NCBI GenBank assembly: GCA_036267755.1
Contig: DATAVK010000061.1
Span: 1-52,529, forward strand
Length of the DNA: 52,529 nt
Origin: DATAVK01 sp036267755
Lineage (GTDB): Bacteria > Actinomycetota > Actinomycetes > JAFAQI01
Direction: 5' to 3'
Shown: one piece after another, positions 7,590-15,150 of the stretch
How the letters are laid out: every line of letters begins with the position of its first letter
Numbering within the stretch: position 1 is the stretch's first letter
Translations under genes and position numbers: made by a program
Notes under the pieces: model-generated
The model's input: the letters and a program-made list of their open reading frames with translations, nothing else
The model's database searches: none
What the model was told of the DNA's origin: nothing

Positions 7590-8585
7590 TCACTTGCGGG
7601 AGCGGCGCCAGGCCGCCAACCCGAGCCCGAGCGTTGCGGCACCGGTCGACAGCGCCACCCGGTTCATCGACGCCCAGGACCACGGGTCATGCGGATGCGC
7701 CTTGCCGTCGAAGGCGCCGTGGGCCCCTCGGTCGGTCGAGTCGTCGCGCGGCTGGAACACGTTGGACCCGAACCTCGGCCCGCCATCCGGTGAGAGCTGG
7801 CCCTGGACTCCGGTCCGTCCGAGATACCAGTCAAGGAACCAAGGAGCGACCCGGTTGCCGAGGATGGTGTACGCCGTCGGAACCCCCACCCACATGTCCC
7901 GGCGACGATGCTCGACCATGAACCGCACCGCCCGGGCGGCAGCCTCGGGCTCGAAGATCGGTGGCACCGGCATCGGGTGCTCGTCGAAAGCGTTGTCGTT
8001 CCAATCGAACTGCGGGGTGTTCACGCCGGGAAGCTCGATCATCGAGACCCGGACGTTGCTCTTCTCGTGCTTCAGCTCCGAGATCACTGACTCGGTGTAA
8101 CCGCGGATCGCATGCTTCGCACCGCAGTACGCCGATTGCAACGGGATGCCGCGCAGCGCCAATGCCGACCCGATCTGCAGGATGACGCCGCGATCCCGCG
8201 GTCGCATCCGCGCGAGCGCCGCTAGCGTCCCGTGAACCTGCCCGTAATACGTCACCTCGGTGATGCGGCGGAACACGTCCGGGTCGGTATCCCAGGAGAA
8301 CCGGAGCGCACCGACGAACGCCACGTTGATCCAGACGTCGATCTCACCGAGCTCATGCTCGACCCGATCCGCCGCGGACTCGACCTCGGCCTTCACCGCC
8401 ACATCGGTGACGATCCCGAGTCCACGGCCGCCGGCGCTGGTCACTTCGGCGACCGCGGCGTCGACCCCGGCCTGACCTCTGGCCAGTACGGCGACGTCGT
8501 ACCCGTGGGTGGCGAGCTCCTGAACGATCGCTCGTCCGACTCCGGCACTGCCGCCCGACACGACGGCGATCTTTCGGTCACTCAT
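7590..8585 (-). CDS. SDR-family oxidoreductase
   Basis: This is a 331-residue short-chain dehydrogenase from ATG 8583-8585, with GGGAGCAGGGA just upstream. The Rossmann glycine motif GGSAGVGRAIVQEL is at the N terminus. The acidic VTDV, an altered N-A-G motif (INVAFVGA), the catalytic QIGSAL Ser and SAYCGAKHAIRGY (YxxxK) follow in order. A longer-than-usual C-terminal tail ends in a single hydrophobic segment and RRSRK, so it may attach to the membrane. The upstream membrane-protein gene ends 8 bp inside this gene, and DinB follows, which suggests a minus-strand operon. Substrate is unknown. Confidence 0.9.
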   Translation of the reverse strand: MSDRKIAVVSGGSAGVGRAIVQELATHGYDVAVLARGQAGVDAAVAEVTSAGGRGLGIVTDVAVKAEVESAADRVEHELGEIDVWINVAFVGALRFSWDTDPDVFRRITEVTYYGQVHGTLAALARMRPRDRGVILQIGSALALRGIPLQSAYCGAKHAIRGYTESVISELKHEKSNVRVSMIELPGVNTPQFDWNDNAFDEHPMPVPPIFEPEAAARAVRFMVEHRRRDMWVGVPTAYTILGNRVAPWFLDWYLGRTGVQGQLSPDGGPRFGSNVFQPRDDSTDRGAHGAFDGKAHPHDPWSWASMNRVALSTGAATLGLGLAAWRRSRK

Positions 8586-8979
8586 GATCCCTGCTCCCTG
8601 ACGTAGTTCGCCGCCGGTCGGCGATGCCAATCCCGGTCTGAAGTCCACGGACGCCGAAGCCGGTCGCGATGGCAGCGTCGGTCAGTGCGGCACGGCGGTA
8701 ACGAGCGTCGGCCACGGCCAGCGCCACCCCGGTCCCGGCGTGGGTCAGATCAACCACGCCGCCCCACCGCAGGCATCGCGGCGTGGGCCGAGCCAGCGTG
8801 ACCACGGCCTGCGCCACGTGCCGGGCGCCCAGCACCCGCGCGACAAGCCTGGCTCGTGCGTCGGGCGCAGCAACGCCCATGCCCGCGACGACACGTTCGG
8901 GGGCGCTCAGCAATGCCAGCCCCCAACCGGCACGGACCAGCTCCTGGCCCCGCACCGCCCGTCGCAGGTTTCCTGGCAC
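8578..8979 (-). CDS. Small hydrophobic protein of unknown function
   Basis: From GTG 8977-8979 this would be a 133-residue protein rich in Ala, Val and Arg, with weak hydrophobic segments around LVRAGWGLALLSAPERVVAG and LTHAGTGVALAVADARYRR. Its end overlaps the SDR start by 8 bp in the same direction, which supports it being a real gene in that operon. Alternatives in the other frames have no recognisable content. I do not recognise a domain. The start is uncertain, because the frame stays open upstream to 9132. Confidence 0.55.
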   Translation of the reverse strand: MPGNLRRAVRGQELVRAGWGLALLSAPERVVAGMGVAAPDARARLVARVLGARHVAQAVVTLARPTPRCLRWGGVVDLTHAGTGVALAVADARYRRAALTDAAIATGFGVRGLQTGIGIADRRRTTSGSRDHE

Positions 8980-9038
8980 AGCAGTGGTCTGTCCACGACG
9001 GATGTCCCGTACACCGGCGGCGAGCCAGCGACATCGGC

Positions 9039-9317
9039 TCAGCCCGGCTCGCCGCGCCGTTTCCGCCGGACGATGACGACCCCGTCGACAACGGCCGTCA
9101 CCGCCACCACCGCGAGGACGACCGTCAACCACGTCGGTCCGTGCTCGAGCTGACCGAGAACGATTCCGAGCACGCAGAGCGCGATTGCCGTGGCGGCCAT
9201 CAGCAGCCGAAGCGTGAGGGCGCTGGCGGCTGGCGGCGCGCCCCCGACGCCGGCCGTCGGGTCGTGGTAGTCGAGCCGTTCCTGGCGATCCGGACCCGGC
9301 TCACGCTCGGGTGTCAT
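9039..9317 (-). CDS. Small two-TM membrane protein
   Basis: This is a 92-residue protein from ATG 9315-9317. The first ~35 residues are charged and Pro-rich. Two membrane helices follow (LLMAATAIALCVLGIVLG and WLTVVLAVVAVTAVVDGVVIV), then a positive VRRKRRGEPG tail, which predicts both ends in the cytoplasm. It resembles the many small two-helix DUF proteins of actinobacteria. No function can be assigned. Confidence 0.65.
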   Translation of the reverse strand: MTPEREPGPDRQERLDYHDPTAGVGGAPPAASALTLRLLMAATAIALCVLGIVLGQLEHGPTWLTVVLAVVAVTAVVDGVVIVRRKRRGEPG

Positions 9318-9372
9318 GACAGCCATCTTGCCGCTATTGCCGCCGTGACAGTCTGTCGGACGGGAGGTTGTG

Positions 9373-9813
9373 ATGGCCAAGACGCTGCAGGACGCCGTCG
9401 CTTTGGGGCGCCGCGACTCATTCCTCGTCGTCGTCGCGACCGTCAGGCTCGACGGCTCCGTCCAGTCGTCGGTGGTCAACGCGGGCGTGCTCGCCCACCC
9501 GACCACCGGTGCGGACGTGGTCGGCTTCGTGACTTACGGCCCGACGAAGCTGCGCAACCTGCGGGCACGTCCCCGGCTCGCCGTGACCTTCCGGGCGGCC
9601 TGGACATGGGTGACCGTCGAGGGCCGCGCGCAGCTGATCGGCCCCGAAGACCCCGACCCGAGCATCGACGCAGAACGGCTTCGGTTGCTGCTCCGCGAGG
9701 TGTACACGGCCGCAGGCGGACAGCACGACGACTGGGCGGCCTACGACCGCACCATGATCGAGGAGCGGCGTACGGCGGTCTTCGTGGTGCCGGATCGCAT
9801 CTACGGCGTCTGA
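9373..9813 (+). CDS. PPOX-class (F420- or flavin-dependent) oxidoreductase
   Basis: This 146-residue protein begins at ATG 9373, with GGGAGG at 9362-9367. LGRRDSFLVVVATVRLDGSVQSSVVNAG, VGFVTYGPTKLRNLRARPRLAVTF and WVTVEGRAQLIG follow the split beta-barrel layout of pyridoxamine-phosphate-oxidase-like proteins. In actinobacteria many of these use F420 rather than FMN. The cofactor here is not decided by visible residues. It stands alone on the plus strand between two minus-strand groups. Confidence 0.85.
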   Translation: MAKTLQDAVALGRRDSFLVVVATVRLDGSVQSSVVNAGVLAHPTTGADVVGFVTYGPTKLRNLRARPRLAVTFRAAWTWVTVEGRAQLIGPEDPDPSIDAERLRLLLREVYTAAGGQHDDWAAYDRTMIEERRTAVFVVPDRIYGV

Positions 9814-9833
9814 GCCGATCCCGGACTCCCCAC

Positions 9834-11198
9834 TCAGCGAGCCGGCAGCCGCACCGAGTAGATCGAGTACCCATCGAGATAACGGGCCACCGACGTCGAC
9901 ACGACTGTGGCCGCCAGCATCGGGACCACCAGTGACACGCTCGTGCCGGTCAGCTCGAGGATGAGCACCAGGCCGGCCAGGGGCGCCTGCAACCCGGCGC
10001 CCAGCATCGCCGCCGCACCGACCAACGCGTACGCACCCATCGGCGAGCCGTGCCACAGCTGGGTCCATCCGAGTCCGAGCACGGCGCCGAGCAGCGCCCC
10101 GGTGGCCAGCGTGGGGGTGAACAGGCCACCGGCCGCGCCGCTGCCCAGGCACATCGCGGTGACCAGCGGCTTGAGGACGGCGAGCGCGACGAGCACGCCG
10201 GCGGTCCCGACGCCGAGGAACAATGGGCCGGCAAGCTCCCGGCCGTTACCCAGCAGCGTCGGGTAATGCAGCGCGATCAGGCCCAGCAGGGTGAAGGCGA
10301 CGGCCGGCCCGATCAACACCCATCTGCCGGCCGCGCGATGCGCGGCAACGACACCGATCAGCCGGACGTACCCCACCGCCACCAGCCCGACCACGACGCC
10401 GGCCGGGATCGACCAGACGGCCAGCGGCGCCGTGACGTGGTACGCCGGGATGTGCAGGTACGTCGACCGGTTCGGCAGGTAGAGCCACCCCGTCACCGTC
10501 GCTACCGTCGAGCAGGCGAGCGCAGGCAGAACCACCGGGAGCGACAGGCTGCCGTACAGCACCTCGGCGGTGATGAGCGCGCCGCCCAACGGCACGTTGT
10601 AGATCGCGGCCATCCCCGCCCCGCCACCGCAGGCGACCAGCAGCCGTCGCTGGGTCGGGCTCAGCCGTGCCCACCTCGCGAGGACGCTGCCGCTCGCAGC
10701 CCCGAGCAGCTTGGGCGCCGCCTCCTGACCAAGCGATGCTCCGACACCTACGGCGATCTCCGAGAGCACGGACGTCAGCGAGCTGCGTCGCCACGACAAC
10801 TGCGAGTCACCCGCCCACAACGCATCGTCGACATCCGAGCACTGGTCGCTCATGAAGCGACGGATCAGGTACCAACCGACGCCCGTGACCAGACCGCCGA
10901 GCGCCAGCACGATGATCCGACGCGAGCCAGCGGTACTCCGTACTGCCACCTCGAAGTCGCCGTGGTGATAGCCGAATGCGGCGTGCTGGACGGCGTGGAG
11001 GATCGCGATCATCGCGATCCCGACGAGACCTGCCGCCACGCCGGTGGCGACGACCAACGCCCAGAAGCGCGGCGAAAGCTCGGCGGGATCGTTGGTGGCG
11101 TTCGGTTGTTCCGTTGCACCGCGCCCCGACCCCACCCGGTAGGGAAGCACCGGTCGCGGCTGACGAAGCCGGGCCCGCTGTGCCCGCGTCGACACCAC
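9834..11198 (-). CDS. ClC-family chloride channel/transporter
   Basis: This is a 454-residue, multi-helix membrane protein without C-terminal CBS domains. VGVGASLGQEAAPKLLG replaces the usual GREGP selectivity loop but keeps the gating Glu. GSGAAGGLFTPTLATGALLG corresponds to the GGIFAPSLAIGA loop, and the C-terminal YLDGYSIY places the anion-coordinating Tyr. Translation starts at adjacent GTG codons (11196 or 11193). The family exchanges Cl- for H+ or conducts anions, often for pH or turgor control. The G-Q-E-A-A variation could alter selectivity. Confidence 0.9.
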   Translation of the reverse strand: MVSTRAQRARLRQPRPVLPYRVGSGRGATEQPNATNDPAELSPRFWALVVATGVAAGLVGIAMIAILHAVQHAAFGYHHGDFEVAVRSTAGSRRIIVLALGGLVTGVGWYLIRRFMSDQCSDVDDALWAGDSQLSWRRSSLTSVLSEIAVGVGASLGQEAAPKLLGAASGSVLARWARLSPTQRRLLVACGGGAGMAAIYNVPLGGALITAEVLYGSLSLPVVLPALACSTVATVTGWLYLPNRSTYLHIPAYHVTAPLAVWSIPAGVVVGLVAVGYVRLIGVVAAHRAAGRWVLIGPAVAFTLLGLIALHYPTLLGNGRELAGPLFLGVGTAGVLVALAVLKPLVTAMCLGSGAAGGLFTPTLATGALLGAVLGLGWTQLWHGSPMGAYALVGAAAMLGAGLQAPLAGLVLILELTGTSVSLVVPMLAATVVSTSVARYLDGYSIYSVRLPAR

Positions 11199-11267
11199 TC
11201 GGTCTCTCCCTCGTCAGCTGTCCCCGGATTGTCTCCCCATCATGGTGGGTGGGCCTCCGTTGCCGTC

Positions 11268-11280
11268 GGTCATACTGACC
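11268..11280. promoter_or_regulatory. Palindrome GGTCA-tac-TGACC between clc and marR
   Basis: A perfect 5-3-5 inverted repeat lies in the 147-bp divergent gap between the ClC gene and the MarR gene, about 65 bp before the MarR start. It is a reasonable candidate operator for the adjacent regulator. Nothing else supports this. Confidence 0.4.
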
Positions 11281-11345
11281 ACGCCGGATTTCCTCATGGG
11301 CGCACGCCTGCGATGCCGGACGTCTGAGCAGCACAGGTGGAGGAC

Positions 11346-11822
11346 ATGGTGGGGGCGGACAGACCAGCGACTGACGAGCTCACGGCAGCCGCGGCGGTGG
11401 AGCGGGACAGCCGCGAGCTGTTCACGTTGTCCATCCGCGCGATGGAAGCGAGCGAGGTCGACCTGAGGCCGAGCGGGCTGCGGGCGCTCCTTGTGCTCGA
11501 CGAGCTCGGCACCTGCACGTTGGGGGAGCTCGCCGATTCACTCGCCCTTAGCCAGTCGGCGACCAGCCGCATGGTCGACAAGCTCGTCCTGCGCAAGCTC
11601 GTCAACCGACGTACCGCCGCACACGACCGCCGGCAGGTGTCGTTGACCGCCACCGTAGCGGGGCGGCGGGCGACCGCACACCTAGTACGTCGGAGACAGG
11701 AGGCGATCTCCGCCGCGATGGCATTGATGGACGACGTGTCCCGGGAGCAGTTCCGGCTCGGGCTGCGGGCGTTCGCCGTCGTCGCTCGAGGCTCCCGGCT
11801 AATGCCGGTCGATGCCGGCTGA
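11346..11822 (+). CDS. MarR-family transcriptional regulator
   Basis: This ~158-residue winged-helix protein has RPSGLRALLVLDELG, the HTH region LGELADSLALSQSATSRMVDKL and the wing TAAHDRRQVSLTATVAG. Start choice is uncertain: GTG 11337, ATG 11346 and GTG 11349 are all in frame, and the GGAGG at 11339-11343 best serves 11349. It is divergent from the ClC gene and converges on the DUF1345-like gene with a 3-bp gap. The ligand is unknown. Regulation of itself and perhaps of clc is inferred from the palindrome between them. Confidence 0.9.
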   Translation: MVGADRPATDELTAAAAVERDSRELFTLSIRAMEASEVDLRPSGLRALLVLDELGTCTLGELADSLALSQSATSRMVDKLVLRKLVNRRTAAHDRRQVSLTATVAGRRATAHLVRRRQEAISAAMALMDDVSREQFRLGLRAFAVVARGSRLMPVDAG

Positions 11823-11825
11823 GAC

Positions 11826-12581
11826 TCAGCGCAGGATGTTGACGGCCCGAGAAACGACCAGCGCCAACGTGGACAGCGCCACGGCTGACTGGATCGCCAT
11901 CAGACCCTTGGCCCAGCGCGACATCGGCATCGTGTCGGTAGGGCTGAACGCGGTCGCGTTGGTGAAGGACACGTAGAGGTAGTCGACGAAGTAGGGCTCC
12001 CAGTCGGGGTGCGTCACCTCCGGGCTCGCCATCTGCGGGAACAGGAAGTCCGGATGCGGGCGTTCACCGGCGGCGCGCGCGAACGGACCCCCGCGGTCGA
12101 ACTCCCAGTACCAGAGCGCGAATGCCACGACGTTCGTGACGTAGATCGCCGCGCCGCTGCCGAACAGCGCCGTGGGGTCGTTCGATCCCTTCCCGGTGAG
12201 GATGTCGTGGATCAACAGGACTGCCGACACCACGGTCGCGACGGTCATCAACGCGATCAGTGTGCGGCTGCCCCATCGGGCGACCACGTGGTCCCGACGC
12301 ATCCGTACCGGGTTGAACAGCGTGAGCCCGACAAGTAGCGCCGACTCGAGTCCGGGCAACAACCAGGCCGGATGGATTCCCAGTCGGTCCGGTAGCAGCG
12401 CCTGCAACGCGATGGCCGTCGCGATCGCCAGGGCGACCGGCAGCCGGGCTTCGCCCTGGGTTCGCCGGCGCCAGGCGGGCACTGGCCGGCGTACGACGAC
12501 GACTGGCTCGTCCGGCAGCCCCGGATCGGTCGCCACCGATTCGACCGGCAGGTTCACCGGCTCGCCGTCTGGCCTCGACAT
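11826..12581 (-). CDS. DUF1345-like multi-pass membrane protein
   Basis: This 251-residue protein has an Arg-rich cytoplasmic N terminus (~45 residues) and about five membrane helices. The C-terminal part, YFVDYLYVSFTNATAFSPTD followed by a long hydrophobic helix, matches the FxYFSFTxxxxFxxSD pattern of DUF1345 proteins and looks like a two-helix channel pore, with TNATAFS in the filter position. Ion passage is an inference; no characterised homologue is known to me. It ends 3 bp from the MarR stop codon. Confidence 0.7.
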   Translation of the reverse strand: MSRPDGEPVNLPVESVATDPGLPDEPVVVVRRPVPAWRRRTQGEARLPVALAIATAIALQALLPDRLGIHPAWLLPGLESALLVGLTLFNPVRMRRDHVVARWGSRTLIALMTVATVVSAVLLIHDILTGKGSNDPTALFGSGAAIYVTNVVAFALWYWEFDRGGPFARAAGERPHPDFLFPQMASPEVTHPDWEPYFVDYLYVSFTNATAFSPTDTMPMSRWAKGLMAIQSAVALSTLALVVSRAVNILR

Positions 12582-12624
12582 GCCAGCAGTCTCCCAGGCG
12601 CTGGCCCGATGACTGGCCTGACGC

Positions 12625-13110
12625 TCAGGACGCCTGCGACTCGTCGAGCGCCGCGGAGCTCGAGTCGGGCCACGACGTCGCCGCCGCCAGCCGGGTCACT
12701 ATGGCCGCTCCCACCGACTCGGTGGTGTCCGCCGGAATCACCAGCAGTCGCAGCCGGTCGAAGGTGGTGTGGCCAAGCGTGATGACGTGCGGATCGAGGG
12801 TGTGGAACCACCCCAGCCGCACCAGCCGACCTGCCAGCCGGAGCCGACGGGGAGGGTCGGCATCCCAAGCGTCGAGGTTGAGAGAGACCCGAACAACCGG
12901 ACCGCCCAGCCGCTCTGCCACCACTGGGAGCAGCTCGCGCAGCGCCGCCGCCGCATCACGGGTCCGCGGCCACCATGCACCCGCCCACCCGTCGGCATCG
13001 CCGGAGGGCGCCCATACCAGCCGGCACCCGTCGCCGGACGCGTTCGTCGGCGACCAGCTGGATGCGGGACTGTCGACCGATGCCACAGGACGTTCCGAGA
13101 CGACACTCAC
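12625..13110 (-). CDS. DUF5994-like protein
   Basis: This 161-residue soluble protein carries DGWAGAWWPRTRDAAAALRE, RVSLNLDAWDADPPRRL, VRLGWFHTLDPHVITL and RLRLLVIPADT, which is the pattern of DUF5994 proteins common in mycobacteria and relatives. The function is not known. Its GTG start (13108-13110) overlaps the TGA of the small Cys-rich gene upstream in a GTGA tetranucleotide, so the two are translated as a pair. Confidence 0.8.
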   Translation of the reverse strand: MSVVSERPVASVDSPASSWSPTNASGDGCRLVWAPSGDADGWAGAWWPRTRDAAAALRELLPVVAERLGGPVVRVSLNLDAWDADPPRRLRLAGRLVRLGWFHTLDPHVITLGHTTFDRLRLLVIPADTTESVGAAIVTRLAAATSWPDSSSAALDESQAS

Positions 13111-13292
13111 GATCCGCTCGCGCCCGTGAAGTCGCGACCCTGGCAGATGCAGCCGCGCGGCAACGCTCCGGAGATCGTCGCTCGGCAGTAGCGCGCCGCG
13201 ATCAGATCATGAGTGGACTCAGGATGGCCGCACGGGCAGGTGTTCTCGGGCGTGGTCAGACGGCTCGAATCTCCGGTCACCACGTGGCTCAT
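13107..13292 (-). CDS. RGCVC-family-like small Cys-rich protein
   Basis: This ~61-residue protein (ATG 13290-13292) contains CPCGHPESTHDLIAARYC and then GALPRGCICQG. The CxCGHxxxxHD...YC...RGCxC arrangement of Cys and His looks like a structural zinc site and matches the RGCVC-type small proteins of actinobacteria. The 4-bp GTGA overlap with DUF5994 supports it as a real gene. A conserved upstream element (13324-13382) is shared with the LPMTG gene at 17184. The role is unknown. Confidence 0.75.
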   Translation of the reverse strand: MSHVVTGDSSRLTTPENTCPCGHPESTHDLIAARYCRATISGALPRGCICQGRDFTGASGS

Positions 13293-13323
13293 ACGGATCG
13301 CCGCCCTCAGCAAGCATCGCGAA

Positions 13324-13382
13324 GCGGCGAGGGAGCACAAGGTCTGGACAGATCCAGGCGCGCTGGGACCTCAGTGTCGCAC
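13324..13382 (-). promoter_or_regulatory. Upstream element shared with the LPMTG gene (copy 1)
   Basis: Read on the plus strand, this block has gcggcgagg, then 20 bp from its start ctggaca, ccag, cgcgct and agtgtcgcac. The same pieces at nearly the same spacing occur at 17221-17280. It begins 32 bp upstream of the RGCVC-like start codon, in the gap after the GAF-ANTAR gene. CTGG-N6-CCAG and CCAG-gcgcg-CTGG form overlapping short inverted repeats. A shared promoter, operator or leader RNA is inferred. Confidence 0.6.
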
Positions 13383-13386
13383 GGTG

Positions 13387-14160
13387 TCAGGTGTCCTGCG
13401 GAGTTACCGCGATTGCGTCCGAGCCGATGTCACCGCGCACGACGCGCTTTGCCACGTCGGTGAGCTTGAAGTTGTGGTTGCGGGCGTGCCGCCGTAGCGC
13501 GATGAACGCCACCTCCATGGTGACGCCGTTACGTTCCGCGAGCACCCCCTTCGCCTGCTCGATGACGACCCGGCTGTTGAGGGCATGCTGCAACTGCTCG
13601 GCCACCATGGTGCTGCGGTGAGCAAACCGCCGCTGCAAGATGCCGATCGTCGCGACATCGGCGAGCGCCTGAGCCAGCCGCCGCTCGTCCGGGGTCACCC
13701 GGTCGACCCGGCTGTCGAACAGATTGAGTCCGCCGATCGTCTGGTCGCGCAGCCGCAGCGGCAACGCCGCTACCGATCGGAACCCAGCGAGCCGGGCGAC
13801 AGGGACAAACCTCGGCCACCGCGACTCATCGAGTTCGAGATCACCGCTGAGCACCGCCGCGCCGCCGCGCACGCAGTCCAGGCACGGCCCCTCGTTGTTC
13901 TGAAGCTGGAAGATCTCCAGCAACCGGCTCTCCTCGCTGGAGGACGCGACCACGGCGAGGTTGCCGCGCTGGTCGTCGAGCAACAGCCCGGCGGCGGCGA
14001 CATCGAGCAGGTCGACGCAGGCCGTGACCAGCTGGTCGAGCAGGTCGACGACGTCGTAGTCGTCCACGAGGGTGTCCGCCAGTACGACGAAGGTCTCGGC
14101 CAGCCGCTGCTCACGGCTACCGGTCACGAGGCTGGCCGTCGTTGGTTCCTCCGTTGTCAT
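13387..14160 (-). CDS. GAF and ANTAR domain regulator
   Basis: This 257-residue protein has an N-terminal GAF sensor domain (about 25-175: VDLLDVAAAGLLLDD, NNEGPCLDCVRGG, VAALPLRLRDQTIGGLNLF) followed by a C-terminal ANTAR domain (ALNSRVVIEQAKGVLAERNG, then AFIALRRHARNHN). ANTAR domains bind paired hexaloop RNA hairpins and prevent termination. The Cys pair CLDC in the GAF region could bind a ligand or metal. Its ATG overlaps the TGA of the second GAF-ANTAR gene, so both are made together. Confidence 0.92.
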   Translation of the reverse strand: MTTEEPTTASLVTGSREQRLAETFVVLADTLVDDYDVVDLLDQLVTACVDLLDVAAAGLLLDDQRGNLAVVASSSEESRLLEIFQLQNNEGPCLDCVRGGAAVLSGDLELDESRWPRFVPVARLAGFRSVAALPLRLRDQTIGGLNLFDSRVDRVTPDERRLAQALADVATIGILQRRFAHRSTMVAEQLQHALNSRVVIEQAKGVLAERNGVTMEVAFIALRRHARNHNFKLTDVAKRVVRGDIGSDAIAVTPQDT

Positions 14161-14867
14161 TGGTCCTCCGGCGTGAAACGTAGCCGACGCTCCACGACGT
14201 CTATGGCGACGTCGAGCAGCGGCCGACCTAGGGCGAATGCGCGGGCGCGCAACATGAGAAAGGCATCTTCGGTCCGGACCCCGAGCTGCACCTGCACCAT
14301 GCCGGTCGCCTGATGGACTTGTAACTGGTACGCCGAACGAGTGTCGAGGTCGTCGCTGAAGGTGCTGTCCGCGGTCGACGCGAGATGAAGCAGGGCGATC
14401 GCCGCCGCGTCAGCCGCCATCAGCGCCGCCGAGAGATGGTCAGCCTCGAGGTCCCCGGCTCGGTCGCGGTAGAGATCCATCGCGCCGACGTTGATCGCCC
14501 CGATCCGCAGCGGAAGCGCAAAAACGGCTTGCACGCCGGCCGCTGACGCGGCCTCCATGAACGCCGGCCACCGCTCGACGGCCACGTCGCCATGCTGCCT
14601 CAGGTCGGGGATCAGGACGGGTACCCCGGAGGTGACGGCATCGACGCAGGGCCCCTCACCCAGACTGAACTGCAACGCCTCGATCTGCGCCGACACATCG
14701 TCGGTGGCGCACACCACGCCGCGGTTACCGGTCGAGGTCACCATGGAGATACCGCCGCCACTGACCTCGAGCAGGTCCACACACAACTGGCAGATCCGCT
14801 GACACTGGGTGTTGGTATCAGCGGTCGCCTCCGCCAGCAGTGCTGCCCAGCGATCCCTGTCATCCAC
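14157..14867 (-). CDS. GAF and ANTAR domain regulator, paralogue
   Basis: This ~236-residue protein is the first gene of the pair. The GAF part contains LCVDLLEVSGGGISMVTS, LGEGPCVDAVTSGVPVLIPDL and VFALPLRIGAINVGAMDLYRD. The ANTAR part has LQVHQATGMVQVQLGV and AFLMLRARAFALGRPLLDVA. The ANTAR region is less like the consensus (TGMV in place of KGVL). The start is uncertain: GTG 14865-14867 or GTG 14904-14906. The frame runs open to 15161, but the extra residues do not look like protein of this family. Confidence 0.88.
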   Translation of the reverse strand: MDDRDRWAALLAEATADTNTQCQRICQLCVDLLEVSGGGISMVTSTGNRGVVCATDDVSAQIEALQFSLGEGPCVDAVTSGVPVLIPDLRQHGDVAVERWPAFMEAASAAGVQAVFALPLRIGAINVGAMDLYRDRAGDLEADHLSAALMAADAAAIALLHLASTADSTFSDDLDTRSAYQLQVHQATGMVQVQLGVRTEDAFLMLRARAFALGRPLLDVAIDVVERRLRFTPEDQ

Positions 14868-15150
14868 GAATACCCGGCAGCCCGCTGCCTGAGCACGGGG
14901 CGGCACGACTCGAAGCCAGCCATCGCCTCCGGCCGGCCACTCGCGGTGCCATCCAATGCCCCTTCCCGACCCGGCCCACGCGGCCGTCCCAGGCTTCAGA
15001 CTGCACCCTCGCAGCGGATAAGGCGAGAAGATCACGCTGAGCGACCAGCGGGATCCGCCCTGCGCGTAGCGTGGAGTTACTCCGCGAGCCCTGGGCTGTC
15101 TAGCATCCTGCATTCCGTGGCCCGTCCGATCTCGAGACGGGTGTGACTCC
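14868..15150. other. Divergent intergenic region, GAF-ANTAR genes versus desaturase
   Basis: This 283-bp gap holds the promoters of both flanking units. I see no clear sigma-70 boxes, long palindrome, terminator, tRNA or riboswitch. Part of it could be coding if the GAF-ANTAR gene starts further upstream. Confidence 0.4.

Noticed and set aside
13344..13357. CTGG-ACAGAT-CCAG as an ANTAR-target hexaloop (A1, G4)
   Set aside because: The loop fits the ANTAR rule only on the plus strand, which is antisense to the genes there. There is no second hexaloop, and the related copy at 17241-17254 lacks G4.
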